Source: a bacterium
Lineage (GTDB): Archaea; Nanoarchaeota; Nanoarchaeia; Woesearchaeales; UBA10216
Assembly: GCA_024206195.1 (NCBI GenBank)
Contig: JAAGZO010000310.1
Location: 1-8,830 of the forward strand
Length of the DNA stretch: 8,830 nucleotides
Direction: 5' to 3'
The stretch's first letter is position 1. Every line of letters starts with the position of its first letter. This document shows, piece after piece, positions 1 to 5,290 of this stretch. The position numbers were made by a program, and so were the translations under genes. Under the pieces are notes generated by a model. It saw nothing but the letters and a program-made list of their open reading frames with translations, made no database searches and was not told the origin of the DNA.

Positions 1-37
1 AAACTAAATAATAGGGATAAGGTTTAATTTTAAGTAA

Positions 38-169
38 TTATTTATATTCTGTTTCTGAAATCCATGATTCGACTTGTTCAACATCACCCCAAAAAGCTTT
101 ATCTCTAGCTCCGCCTTGAGTAGCGTGTTTCATCAATCTTTTTAACGCTTTAAGTGTTTCATCGTTCAT
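38..169 (-). CDS. Small phage protein, 43 aa, leftward transcribed
   Basis: This is a 43-codon reading frame on the minus strand, ATG at 169-167 and TAA at 40-38. A Shine-Dalgarno-like GAGAGGA (minus strand, 180-174) lies 4 nt upstream of the ATG, and a perfect-consensus promoter lies about 150 nt further upstream, which is why I accept such a short frame. The protein begins MNDETLKALKRLMKHATQ and ends in an acidic, tryptophan-containing stretch (DVEQVESWISETEYK). It is soluble, mostly helical by composition, with no membrane segment and no obvious DNA-binding motif. No function is recognised. Being the first gene behind a strong, operator-like promoter that diverges from the packaging genes, it probably opens a leftward (early or regulatory) operon whose remaining genes lie outside the window. 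I see no clear terminator at 1-37. Confidence 0.72.
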   Translation of the reverse strand: MNDETLKALKRLMKHATQGGARDKAFWGDVEQVESWISETEYK

Positions 170-173
170 ATTA

Positions 174-180
174 TCCTCTC
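174..180 (-). promoter_or_regulatory. Ribosome binding site of the 43-aa gene
   Basis: GAGAGGA on the minus strand, 4 nt before the ATG at 169. It is the main reason this short frame, rather than an inner start, is chosen. Confidence 0.6.
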
Positions 181-212
181 TTTCTCTTATCCCCAGTATT
201 CAGTTGTTAATG

Positions 213-221
213 TGCTATAAT
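213..221 (+). promoter_or_regulatory. Possible extended -10 promoter, rightward
   Basis: TGCTATAAT has a perfect -10 hexamer with the extended TG motif one base upstream. No recognisable -35 lies at 16-18 bp, as is usual for extended -10 promoters. The predicted start, near 228, would place the first bases at the foot of the inverted repeat 229-293, and the transcript would be antisense to the leader of the 43-aa gene. It could be chance in AT-rich DNA. Confidence 0.35.
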
Positions 222-228
222 GTAGGTT

Positions 229-293
229 AATCGAGGCCAGATTTTAGACTGCCAGAATGTATTAGCTTCTTGGTTAAGATTCTGACCTCGATT
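229..293. repeat. Long inverted repeat in the leader of the 43-aa gene
   Basis: AATCGAGGCCAGA at 229-241 and TCTGACCTCGATT at 281-293 are inverted copies with one mismatch. In minus-strand RNA (the 43-aa gene's leader) the mismatch becomes a G-U wobble, giving 13 continuous pairs; in plus-strand RNA it is a C-A mismatch. The inner CAGAAT at 253-258 can pair instead with ATTCTG at 279-284, so the two foldings are mutually exclusive. No T-tract follows on either strand, so it is not a simple intrinsic terminator. It could be a leader regulatory structure or a small structured RNA. Confidence 0.5.
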
Positions 294-319
294 GTGAAAG
301 ATCACTTGTCCTAGTTAGC

Positions 320-348
320 ATTATAGCAAGCGTTTGCTATCTTGTCAA
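320..348 (-). promoter_or_regulatory. Consensus sigma70-type promoter for the leftward operon
   Basis: On the minus strand, TTGACA (348-343) is followed after exactly 17 bp by TATAAT (325-320). Both hexamers match the consensus fully and the spacing is ideal. The predicted transcription start is near 313, giving a leader of about 144 nt before the ATG at 169. The 18-bp dyad ATAGCAAGCGTTTGCTAT (323-340, one mismatched pair) fills the spacer and half of the -10, where a bound repressor would block polymerase. An unregulated promoter this strong would be costly, so repression is the natural inference. Confidence 0.85.
323..340. promoter_or_regulatory. Operator-like dyad inside the leftward promoter
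   Basis: ATAGCAAGCGTTTGCTAT is an 18-bp near-perfect palindrome (one mismatched pair, G328+2 against T333 side of the centre) overlapping the -10 and the spacer of the perfect minus-strand promoter. Its size and placement fit a dimeric helix-turn-helix repressor site. An additional exact inverted repeat, CCTAGTTA (310-317) and TAACTAGG (354-361), brackets the whole promoter. No repressor gene is in the window. Confidence 0.5.
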
Positions 349-468
349 GTAAATAACTAGGCACAGAAATAGGCAAAAGGGTAGATGTCAAGCCCAAAAA
401 GCATAGTTGTTTATTAGTTATTTCAGGCATGGATTTGCTTTTAAGTGGTATAGCCAAGGGGCTAAGAC

Positions 469-497
469 TTGACAAAGTATTCCCGGTTTAGTAGTAT
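469..497 (+). promoter_or_regulatory. Sigma70-type promoter reading toward the packaging genes
   Basis: TTGACA (469-474), a 17-bp spacer, then TAGTAT (492-497). The -35 is perfect and the -10 matches 4 of 6. The predicted start is near 504. It diverges from the leftward promoter, with about 120 bp between the two -35 elements. The small dyad TAGCC-AAGG-GGCTA (451-464) lies just upstream of the -35 and could be an activator or repressor site. It is the best candidate for rightward transcription of the terminase-portal operon, although a terminator-like hairpin follows. Confidence 0.6.
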
Positions 498-537
498 AGA
501 TGCAGTGGATTAAACAGCCACCAAAGAGTGTGAAGCA

Positions 538-563
538 AGAAGGCACGAGCAATCGTGTCTTTT
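538..563 (+). terminator. Terminator-like hairpin with GCAA loop, ahead of the packaging genes
   Basis: Bases 538-548 pair with 553-563 over 11 consecutive positions (two G-U pairs) around the loop GCAA, a stable GNRA tetraloop. The 3' arm ends in TTTT (560-563), so the U-tract lies within the stem base, giving a short rather than ideal terminator. It sits about 35 nt after the predicted start of the plus-strand promoter and 73 nt before the small-terminase ATG. It could end a short RNA of about 60 nt, act as an attenuator overcome by antitermination, or stabilise the operon's 5' leader. Confidence 0.5.
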
Positions 564-636
564 CTAGTTAGTTAGTAGGTTGTTAAGGAGATATAGTCTG
601 ATATTGTTAGTTAATTTTATATAAAGGTAGATTATT

Positions 637-930
637 ATGGCAGGTGTTAAGGGTAGATCAGGCAGGAAGACAATCAAGACCGAACGGGAAATCAAAGAAG
701 AGCTACAGGAGATGATCCCAGAGGCTTACGAGGCTATTAGGGACGGTCTAGTAGGTAGAGAGAACAAGAGGGGCATTAGAGCTACTACTGCCTTTAAGCT
801 ATTGGCTAAGTTCATAGGTGATAAGCAATCAGTTAAAGTGGATGCTGATGTCAAGGTAGACAGTGGTGTTGTTGTACTACCAGCACTTAAGACTGATAGT
901 AAGAAGAGTGATAAGGATGATGTAGAGTGA
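637..930 (+). CDS. Terminase small subunit-like DNA packaging protein
   Basis: This 97-aa protein starts MAGVKGRSGRK, the basic N-terminal signature found in many phage small-terminase and packaging-associated proteins. It continues with a helical part (about residues 15-60, with ATTAFKLLAKFIGDKQSVK near 50-68) and ends in a charged, low-complexity tail. Small terminases recognise phage DNA and load the large subunit. The gene directly precedes the large terminase, which supports the call more than the sequence does. AAAGGTAG (623-630) is the ribosome binding site, 6 nt before the ATG; an in-frame TAG at 628-630 excludes an earlier start. At 97 residues it is shorter than most small terminases (commonly 130-200), so it may be a minimal or C-terminally shortened form. 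The alternative is an unrelated small phage DNA-binding protein. Confidence 0.62.
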   Translation: MAGVKGRSGRKTIKTEREIKEELQEMIPEAYEAIRDGLVGRENKRGIRATTAFKLLAKFIGDKQSVKVDADVKVDSGVVVLPALKTDSKKSDKDDVE

Positions 931-949
931 TATAGTTATAGGCATGGTA

Positions 950-977
950 TTGTCATACAATCTACATTGTACGACAA
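950..977. repeat. Tandem TTGT-N3-ACAA dyads, also a hairpin
   Basis: TTGTCATACAA (950-960) and TTGTACGACAA (967-977) are each short palindromes with a 3-bp centre, 17 bp apart start to start. They are also inverted copies of each other with one mismatch, so the RNA can form an 11-position stem around a 6-nt loop. No T-tract follows, so a terminator is unlikely. Repeated dyads suit a dimeric DNA-binding protein. Confidence 0.45.
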
Positions 978-1087
978 GGAAAGGGATCCTAACATCCATT
1001 GCCCAGGGTGCCATCGATGGGATTAAATTTACACATATCTTCCATCCACACCCATACACATAAAATCACTCTAAAAAAATATTATAT

Positions 1088-1117
1088 TTGAAAATACGAA
1101 GCGTGAAAAGAAATAAT
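1088..1117 (+). promoter_or_regulatory. Possible promoter before the large terminase
   Basis: TTGAAA (1088-1093), an 18-bp spacer and AATAAT (1112-1117) match the -35 and -10 consensus at 5 of 6 each, with an A-rich stretch upstream at 1073-1079. The AT-rich context raises the chance of a false match. Confidence 0.35.
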
Positions 1118-1134
1118 ATTTAGCTTGTGAAAAG
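1103..1134 (+). repeat. Direct repeat GTGAAAAG upstream of the large terminase
   Basis: GTGAAAAG occurs at 1103-1110 and 1127-1134, 24 bp apart; the core TGAAAA also occurs at 1089 and 1156. The repeats could be binding sites for the small terminase or a regulator, but A-rich DNA yields such matches easily. Confidence 0.35.
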
Positions 1135-1161
1135 CAACTTTATACAGTAGGAAAATGAAAA

Positions 1162-2622
1162 TTGATGATGAAAGAAAAAGTTTCTTGGAAACCTCACCCC
1201 GGGCCTCAGACTGAGGTTTTGACTAGGACAGAATACGAAATATTGTTTGGGGGAGCGAGAGGTGGAGGGAAGACAGATGCAGGAATCGCATGGCTCCTGC
1301 GGCACATTGAAAATCCGAGATATAGAGCTTTGATTATTAGGAAGAATGCTCAAGATTTGAGTGACTGGGTAGATAGAGCCAAGGAGATGTATAAGCCTAC
1401 AGGGGCGACTTTTGCTTATAAACCGGCGGAAATTACATTTCCCTCAGGAGCGATTTTTAGGAGTGGGCACTTGAAGGATGAGAATGCTTTTGGGAAGTAT
1501 ATTGGTCACGAGTACCAGAGGATGGTAATTGAGGAGTTAACTCAGATTCCTAATGAGCTTCAATATTTAAAATTATTGAGTTCTTGTAGAAGTACGGTAG
1601 ATGGGATTACACCTCAGATATTTTGTACTAGTAACCCTGGGGATATCGGGCATGCTTGGGTAAAAAGAAGGTTTATTTTACCGATGTTTCCTAACCGGCC
1701 TTTTAAGGATAAAATTTCTGGTCGGGAGAGAATTTATGTCCCTTCTAGGGTGACTGATAATTTGACCTTGATGGAGAAGGATCCTAGCTATGTGAAGTAC
1801 TTAGAATCTTTGCCTGATACTCAGAGGAAAGCTTGGCTGGACGGGAACTGGGATATTGTAGCTGGGCAAATATTTACTGAATGGGACCAAACTAAGCACG
1901 TTATCGAGCCGTTTAAAGTCCCTAAGTTTTGGAAAAGATATATTGCAATGGACTGGGGAGTTAATAACCCTACGGCGGTGGGATGGTATACGAGAGACTA
2001 CGAGGGAAGAACCTATCTTTATCGAGAAAGATATTTCAACGGGACCCAATTTCACAAAAGATACGGTTATCCGTTAACACCGACTAGATTAGCAAAAGTA
2101 ATTTTGAACATTAACAAACTGAATAAAGAAGATTATGTTTACTGCGTTGCTGACCCTTCGATGTGGAATAAGACGATTAGCGGGACTGGGGGAAGGGGAG
2201 TCGAGGGAGAGGGAGAATCGATTGCAGAAACAATGATCTCGGCCGGTCTAAGGATGATTAAAGGGGATAATGACCGGGTGAACGGGCTAGGGAGATACCG
2301 GGAGATGTTGAGTATTGCCCCTGACGGAAAACCTTGGTATCAAGTTTTTTCTACTTGTCGGGCGACGATTGAAACAATTCCGTCGTTACCCTACGATATG
2401 AAGAAAGTTGGTGGTGCAGAAGCAGGAGAGGATGTCGACACTGATGCTGAAGATCACTGTTATGATCGGGACAGATATTTTTTTATGAGTCGCCCAACTA
2501 GTCCCGAGAGAGTAAAAGTTAAAAGAGAATCATTAATTAGAAAATTTTATAGAAAGGCGGTTGCTAATCATGAAGAAAAAGACGAACTTGAAGAAGGCTG
2601 GCAAGAATGGCTCAGCTGGTGA
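1162..2622 (+). CDS. terL: Phage terminase large subunit (packaging ATPase/nuclease)
   Basis: TerL is the ATP-driven motor that pumps DNA through the portal into the prohead and cuts it into genome lengths. The N-terminal ATPase has a Walker A motif GGARGGGKT (about residues 30-38), a Walker B-type strand with catalytic glutamates MVIEEL (121-126) and the coupling motif TSNPG (156-160). The C-terminal RNase H-like nuclease shows its spaced acidic residues: Asp264 in YIAMDWG, Asp331 in VADPS, and the EDHCYDRDRYF block (430-440), where Asp435 is the likely third metal ligand. At 486 aa the length is normal and no motif is missing. The frame allows TTG at 1162 or ATG at 1165 and 1168; AGGA at 1149-1152 is 9 nt before the TTG and 12 before the first ATG, so the exact start is uncertain by 1-2 codons. 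The last 53 bp overlap the next gene. Confidence 0.95.
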   Translation: MMMKEKVSWKPHPGPQTEVLTRTEYEILFGGARGGGKTDAGIAWLLRHIENPRYRALIIRKNAQDLSDWVDRAKEMYKPTGATFAYKPAEITFPSGAIFRSGHLKDENAFGKYIGHEYQRMVIEELTQIPNELQYLKLLSSCRSTVDGITPQIFCTSNPGDIGHAWVKRRFILPMFPNRPFKDKISGRERIYVPSRVTDNLTLMEKDPSYVKYLESLPDTQRKAWLDGNWDIVAGQIFTEWDQTKHVIEPFKVPKFWKRYIAMDWGVNNPTAVGWYTRDYEGRTYLYRERYFNGTQFHKRYGYPLTPTRLAKVILNINKLNKEDYVYCVADPSMWNKTISGTGGRGVEGEGESIAETMISAGLRMIKGDNDRVNGLGRYREMLSIAPDGKPWYQVFSTCRATIETIPSLPYDMKKVGGAEAGEDVDTDAEDHCYDRDRYFFMSRPTSPERVKVKRESLIRKFYRKAVANHEEKDELEEGWQEWLSW

Positions 2623-3025
2623 ATTATTTAAGAAAGAGCAACTAGATAATGCTCTAAGATACGCTGAGGATGTTTTTGAAAGAGCCTGCATGGATTTTTT
2701 TCTTTTAGATGAAACTGCAATTCAGATTAAGGATCGTAATACATTGGATCAATTACCAGAACTCTCCCTGGGAGTAACGGTTGCCAATTGGGGAGAAATT
2801 CAACAGAGATTATTCCGAACAGCGATGGAGTTTTTAGACAAAGATTGGAAAGAAACAGAGTATGGTTTTGCTTTTGAAAAAGATGGGGTGCCGATTAAGG
2901 TTAAAGTGATAAAGAAGCACCGGAGATTCTTCGGGAACCTTAACACAATATTTTACGATTATACTAATTTCTTTATTCCTAATCAATTTGATAAATACAG
3001 AAAGATGAGGTACATGGTCCGATGA
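2570..3025 (+). CDS. Uncharacterised protein, possible degenerate nucleotidyltransferase fold
   Basis: I start this protein (151 aa) at ATG 2570 because AAAGGCGG (2553-2560) is 9 nt upstream; a TTG at 2561 would add three residues. It begins with a lysine-rich tail (about 1-15), then a helix and the segment MDFFLLDETAIQIK, followed by ELSLGV, then FEKDGVPIKVKVI and, near the C-terminus, YTNFFIPNQFDKY. The order (a hydrophobic strand with a G/T-type turn, a strand where the family has Asp-x-Gly-Val, a VPIKxKV strand, and a PN-x-F-x-x-Y ending) reminds me of LicD/MNT-type nucleotidyltransferases. The metal-binding aspartates expected in ELSLGV are absent, so it would be inactive or the resemblance is false. 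It overlaps terL by 53 bp and ends in an ATGA overlap with the next gene, so it is coupled to packaging genes. The function is unknown. Confidence 0.8.
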   Translation: MKKKTNLKKAGKNGSAGELFKKEQLDNALRYAEDVFERACMDFFLLDETAIQIKDRNTLDQLPELSLGVTVANWGEIQQRLFRTAMEFLDKDWKETEYGFAFEKDGVPIKVKVIKKHRRFFGNLNTIFYDYTNFFIPNQFDKYRKMRYMVR

Positions 3026-3273
3026 TTGAAATAATTATTATTCTTATTTTAGCAGGGTTGTTGGGTTGGAAGGAATATAGTTCTCGTAAGGAACGGGAAA
3101 ATTATTTAGATGCTATCCTATCAAAGGACGCGACCGATTTAGCCAATATTAAGATTGCTAAAAAGATCAAGCCGATACCTCCGGATCGTCCCCCTGACTT
3201 AATGTCGATCGATGATATGGATGTTGATAGTAGTGAATTTAAGAAAGTGATGGAACATGGCGAAGAAAATTGA
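3022..3273 (+). CDS. Small N-terminally anchored membrane protein
   Basis: This 83-aa protein opens with a hydrophobic stretch IEIIIILILAGLLGW (about 2-16), a single membrane segment long enough to insert. A charged, helical part follows (KEYSSRKERENYLDAILSK), then a proline-rich linker IKPIPPDRPPD and an acidic end. The short N-terminus and following basic residues suggest most of the protein stays in the cytoplasm. The ATG shares bases with the previous stop (ATGA, 3022-3025), and GAGG at 3007-3010 is a weak ribosome binding site. The 3' end overlaps the portal start by 17 bp. It might tether head assembly to the membrane or be a small accessory of the packaging apparatus; it does not look like a holin (one segment, long soluble tail). 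I do not recognise a named family. Confidence 0.78.
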   Translation: MIEIIIILILAGLLGWKEYSSRKERENYLDAILSKDATDLANIKIAKKIKPIPPDRPPDLMSIDDMDVDSSEFKKVMEHGEEN

Positions 3274-5290
3274 CAGACTAGAAAAGTTTTCCACATCTGG
3301 GACTAAACCAAAAGACATGGGCCAGGTGGTCGAAGAAATGATCAGCATGGTTGATTTCCAGCGCCGTGGTTGGGAAAAACGCTGGTATGATAATAACTTT
3401 TTCGATGATGGTTTTCATTTCAGATTCTTATCAAGATCAACGGGGAGAATTGTTGATCTCTCAAAGAAGACTTCTGTTTATACCCCAATGCGAGTTATCC
3501 CCAAAGCGTCTAGACAAATTAGGGGGATTGTTAATCTTATCACTCAACCGGATTTTGTTCCCGTTATTTATCCTGATCGGATAGTTAAGTCAAACTATGG
3601 CCAAGGGCAGGAACAGCGATACGAGCAAGATTTAAAAGTAGCTAAAGATCGGGCTAAAAAAGTCGGCTATTGGATTTTAGACCAGTGGGATGAGCAGGAG
3701 ATTCACGACTGGAAAGCGCCTTTTATGGGGCTATTAACTGCTAAGCAAGGGATTAGCTATCTTCAGATTTGGCCAGACGCTAGAAGAGAATTAATCAAAA
3801 CCCAAGTCTATGATGCTTTTGATATTTATTTAGATGGGACAGTAACAGAGATGAAGGATTCTCCTTTCGTTATTAAGGCCTTCCCAAAACTTATTTCCGA
3901 AATAAAGGCTAATCCTAATTTTGATGAGGATCAAGTAAGGAAGATTACCCCCGATAATCGTCACGCTTCAAGTGAAATTAAAGAATCTTATTTAAGTTCT
4001 AAATTCGGTAAAGAGACAAAACAAGACTCAGCGGCGACATTGATTCAAAAAGAAGCCTACATCAAAGAGCGACTTAATGGGAAAAATATCGATATTATTA
4101 GAAAACAGAAGGATGGAGAAAAGATTTTAAAAGGAAAAGAAGAGGGTGATATAGTCATTCGCCAGGTATTTGCTGGTGGCAATATTTGGCTAAGAGACGT
4201 TTATACTGATTTATCTGATTATCCATTCGTTGATTTGAGATTTGAACCAGGTCAGCTTTACCAAATTCCTCTTATTGATCGTTTTAAGTCCAGTAACAAA
4301 TCCTTAGATTCTGTCATTTCAAGACTGGAAAGATACACTCACACAATGACCTCTGGTAAGTGGCTAGTGAGACGGGGAGAGAATATCAAGCCTTCTAATT
4401 TAGCTGGTGGAGAAGTTTTATACTACGATGCTGTTAAACCAGAGCAGATGCAGATGGCCAGTATTCCTGGTCACTTTTTCAATTTTATCACTCTTTTAAA
4501 TTCATTTATGGAAGAGTATGGAATAACAGTTAGCTCTTTGGGTAAGATTCCAAAAGGAGTCAGAGCACACGCAGCGATTGAATCTTTAAAAGCAGGCGAA
4601 CATTCTTCTCAGTCGATTGCTGTTAAACAAATGAAAAAGCTGATGAAAAGTGTGGCTTATAAGATGTTAGAAGTGGCCGATGCTTATTTCATGAAACCGA
4701 AAGAAGTTGCTTATGAAACTAGAAATGAGCCAATCCATTTTGATGTGATGGGACAACGAGGGATAGATGGACGAAGAGAATTAGAGATAGAAGTGCCAGA
4801 AGGAATAATCCCTCTTAAAAAGGACTACAAGATTAGAATTGATGTTCAGGTTGGAGCTGGATTCACGATCGAAGGGAAAAGACAAGCAATGTTGAAACTA
4901 GGTGAGTATATGAGAGATTTGGCTAGAGAAGGTTATTTAACTCAGGAAGCAGTTAAAGTAGTTTTACAGCGAATGCTTGAGACCTATGAATTCGGAGCAA
5001 CCGCTGAATTTATGGAAGCAATGGAAGAAGGTGGCGGACAGATGACAGAAGAACAAATATCTCAAATGAAGGTAGCGCTGGCCGAAGTGAAGAAAGATTT
5101 AATGCAGTTTGAAAGCCAGCAAAGAAAGGTAGATTTTGCTGAGGTTCTCAAGGACGTGAGTAGCGCATCTGGCGGAGATCAAGGTGCCCAAGGTGGGTCA
5201 CGTGAGGTTCAAACTACTAAGACAGTCGAAACTGGCAAAGATGGTAAAAAAACAAAACAAGAAGTAAAAATCATTCAAAAGGAGGAATAA
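3257..5290 (+). CDS. Phage portal protein
   Basis: The portal is the dodecameric ring at one head vertex through which TerL packages DNA and to which the tail attaches. The 677-aa protein is long, nearer to P22-type portals (about 725 aa) than to the common 400-550. Portal-like features are the N-terminal helical region with RQIRGIVNLITQPDF (about 86-100), the YPFVDLRFEPGQLYQIPL segment (about 325-342) followed by an NKSLDSVISRLERYT helix, and the KIPKGVRAHAAIESLKAGEHSS stretch (about 430-452) before a long helix. The C-terminus is a Glu/Gln-rich, coiled-coil-prone region (about 595-635), a Gly-rich linker and a charged Lys/Glu tail (about 650-677). The start is ATG 3257, inside the previous gene (17-bp overlap), with only a weak GATGGA upstream, so coupled translation is likely. 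The call rests on remembered family pattern and position beside terL. Confidence 0.88.
   Translation: MAKKIDRLEKFSTSGTKPKDMGQVVEEMISMVDFQRRGWEKRWYDNNFFDDGFHFRFLSRSTGRIVDLSKKTSVYTPMRVIPKASRQIRGIVNLITQPDFVPVIYPDRIVKSNYGQGQEQRYEQDLKVAKDRAKKVGYWILDQWDEQEIHDWKAPFMGLLTAKQGISYLQIWPDARRELIKTQVYDAFDIYLDGTVTEMKDSPFVIKAFPKLISEIKANPNFDEDQVRKITPDNRHASSEIKESYLSSKFGKETKQDSAATLIQKEAYIKERLNGKNIDIIRKQKDGEKILKGKEEGDIVIRQVFAGGNIWLRDVYTDLSDYPFVDLRFEPGQLYQIPLIDRFKSSNKSLDSVISRLERYTHTMTSGKWLVRRGENIKPSNLAGGEVLYYDAVKPEQMQMASIPGHFFNFITLLNSFMEEYGITVSSLGKIPKGVRAHAAIESLKAGEHSSQSIAVKQMKKLMKSVAYKMLEVADAYFMKPKEVAYETRNEPIHFDVMGQRGIDGRRELEIEVPEGIIPLKKDYKIRIDVQVGAGFTIEGKRQAMLKLGEYMRDLAREGYLTQEAVKVVLQRMLETYEFGATAEFMEAMEEGGGQMTEEQISQMKVALAEVKKDLMQFESQQRKVDFAEVLKDVSSASGGDQGAQGGSREVQTTKTVETGKDGKKTKQEVKIIQKEE
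5281..5285 (+). promoter_or_regulatory. Strong ribosome binding site for the micro-ORF
   Basis: GGAGG is embedded in the last codons of the portal gene and sits 4 nt before the ATG at 5290. It is among the strongest Shine-Dalgarno matches in the window and serves an 11-codon frame. Confidence 0.65.

Larger units (their letters stand above)
310..361. repeat. 8-bp inverted repeat bracketing the leftward promoter
   Basis: CCTAGTTA (310-317) and TAACTAGG (354-361) are exact inverted copies on either side of the promoter and its dyad. CTAGTTAG recurs at 564-571. They could be outer half-sites of the same or another regulator, or of a looping arrangement. Confidence 0.4.
170..636. other. Divergent intergenic control region
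   Basis: This 467-bp stretch separates the leftward 43-aa gene from the rightward packaging operon and holds no convincing protein gene. It contains, in order: a plus-strand extended -10 (213-221), a long inverted repeat (229-293), a perfect minus-strand promoter (320-348) with an internal dyad, flanking 8-bp inverted repeats (310-317 and 354-361), a small TAGCC/GGCTA dyad (451-464), a plus-strand promoter (469-497) and a terminator-like hairpin (538-563). The hexamer TAGTTA recurs five times (plus strand at 312, 415, 565 and 608; minus strand at 354-359). I see nothing clear in 362-450 beyond one of these TAGTTA copies. The layout resembles the switch regions between divergent phage operons. 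Confidence 0.6.
931..1161. other. Dyad-rich gap between the terminase genes
   Basis: This 231-bp gap is unusual in an otherwise tightly packed operon. It holds two TTGT-N3-ACAA dyads (950-960 and 967-977), the perfect palindrome CCATCGATGG (1011-1020), an AT-rich part with the inverted repeat AAATATTAT (1077-1085) and ATAATATTT (1113-1121), and a direct repeat GTGAAAAG (1103-1110 and 1127-1134). A promoter-like TTGAAA / AATAAT pair lies at 1088-1117. A 39-codon frame (944-1063) has no Shine-Dalgarno sequence and I do not call it a gene. The gap could be a packaging recognition site, a regulatory region, or both. Confidence 0.45.

Noticed and set aside
12..20. TAGGGATAA resembling part of a homing endonuclease site
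   Set aside because: Only half of the 18-bp site matches; chance in AT-rich DNA. The inverted GGGATAAG (14-21) and CTTATCCC (186-193) around the 43-aa gene also look like chance.
585..606. Orphan AAGGAG (585-590) without a start codon at usual distance
   Set aside because: The nearest start-like codon is TTG at 604, 13 nt away, and opens only six codons; the small terminase has its own site at 623-630.
877..1059. 60-codon minus-strand frame across the end of the small terminase and the gap
   Set aside because: It overlaps the real gene, has no Shine-Dalgarno sequence before its ATG, and its composition looks like a shadow of the plus-strand sequence.
944..1063. 39-codon plus-strand frame in the gap between terminase genes
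   Set aside because: No ribosome binding site, covers the dyads, and no recognisable protein features. Kept only as a possible frameshift extension.
1155..1214. 19-codon frame starting at ATG 1155 just before terL
   Set aside because: Out of frame with terL and overlapping its start, with an AGGA only 2 nt away; probably chance, though it makes the terL start less certain.
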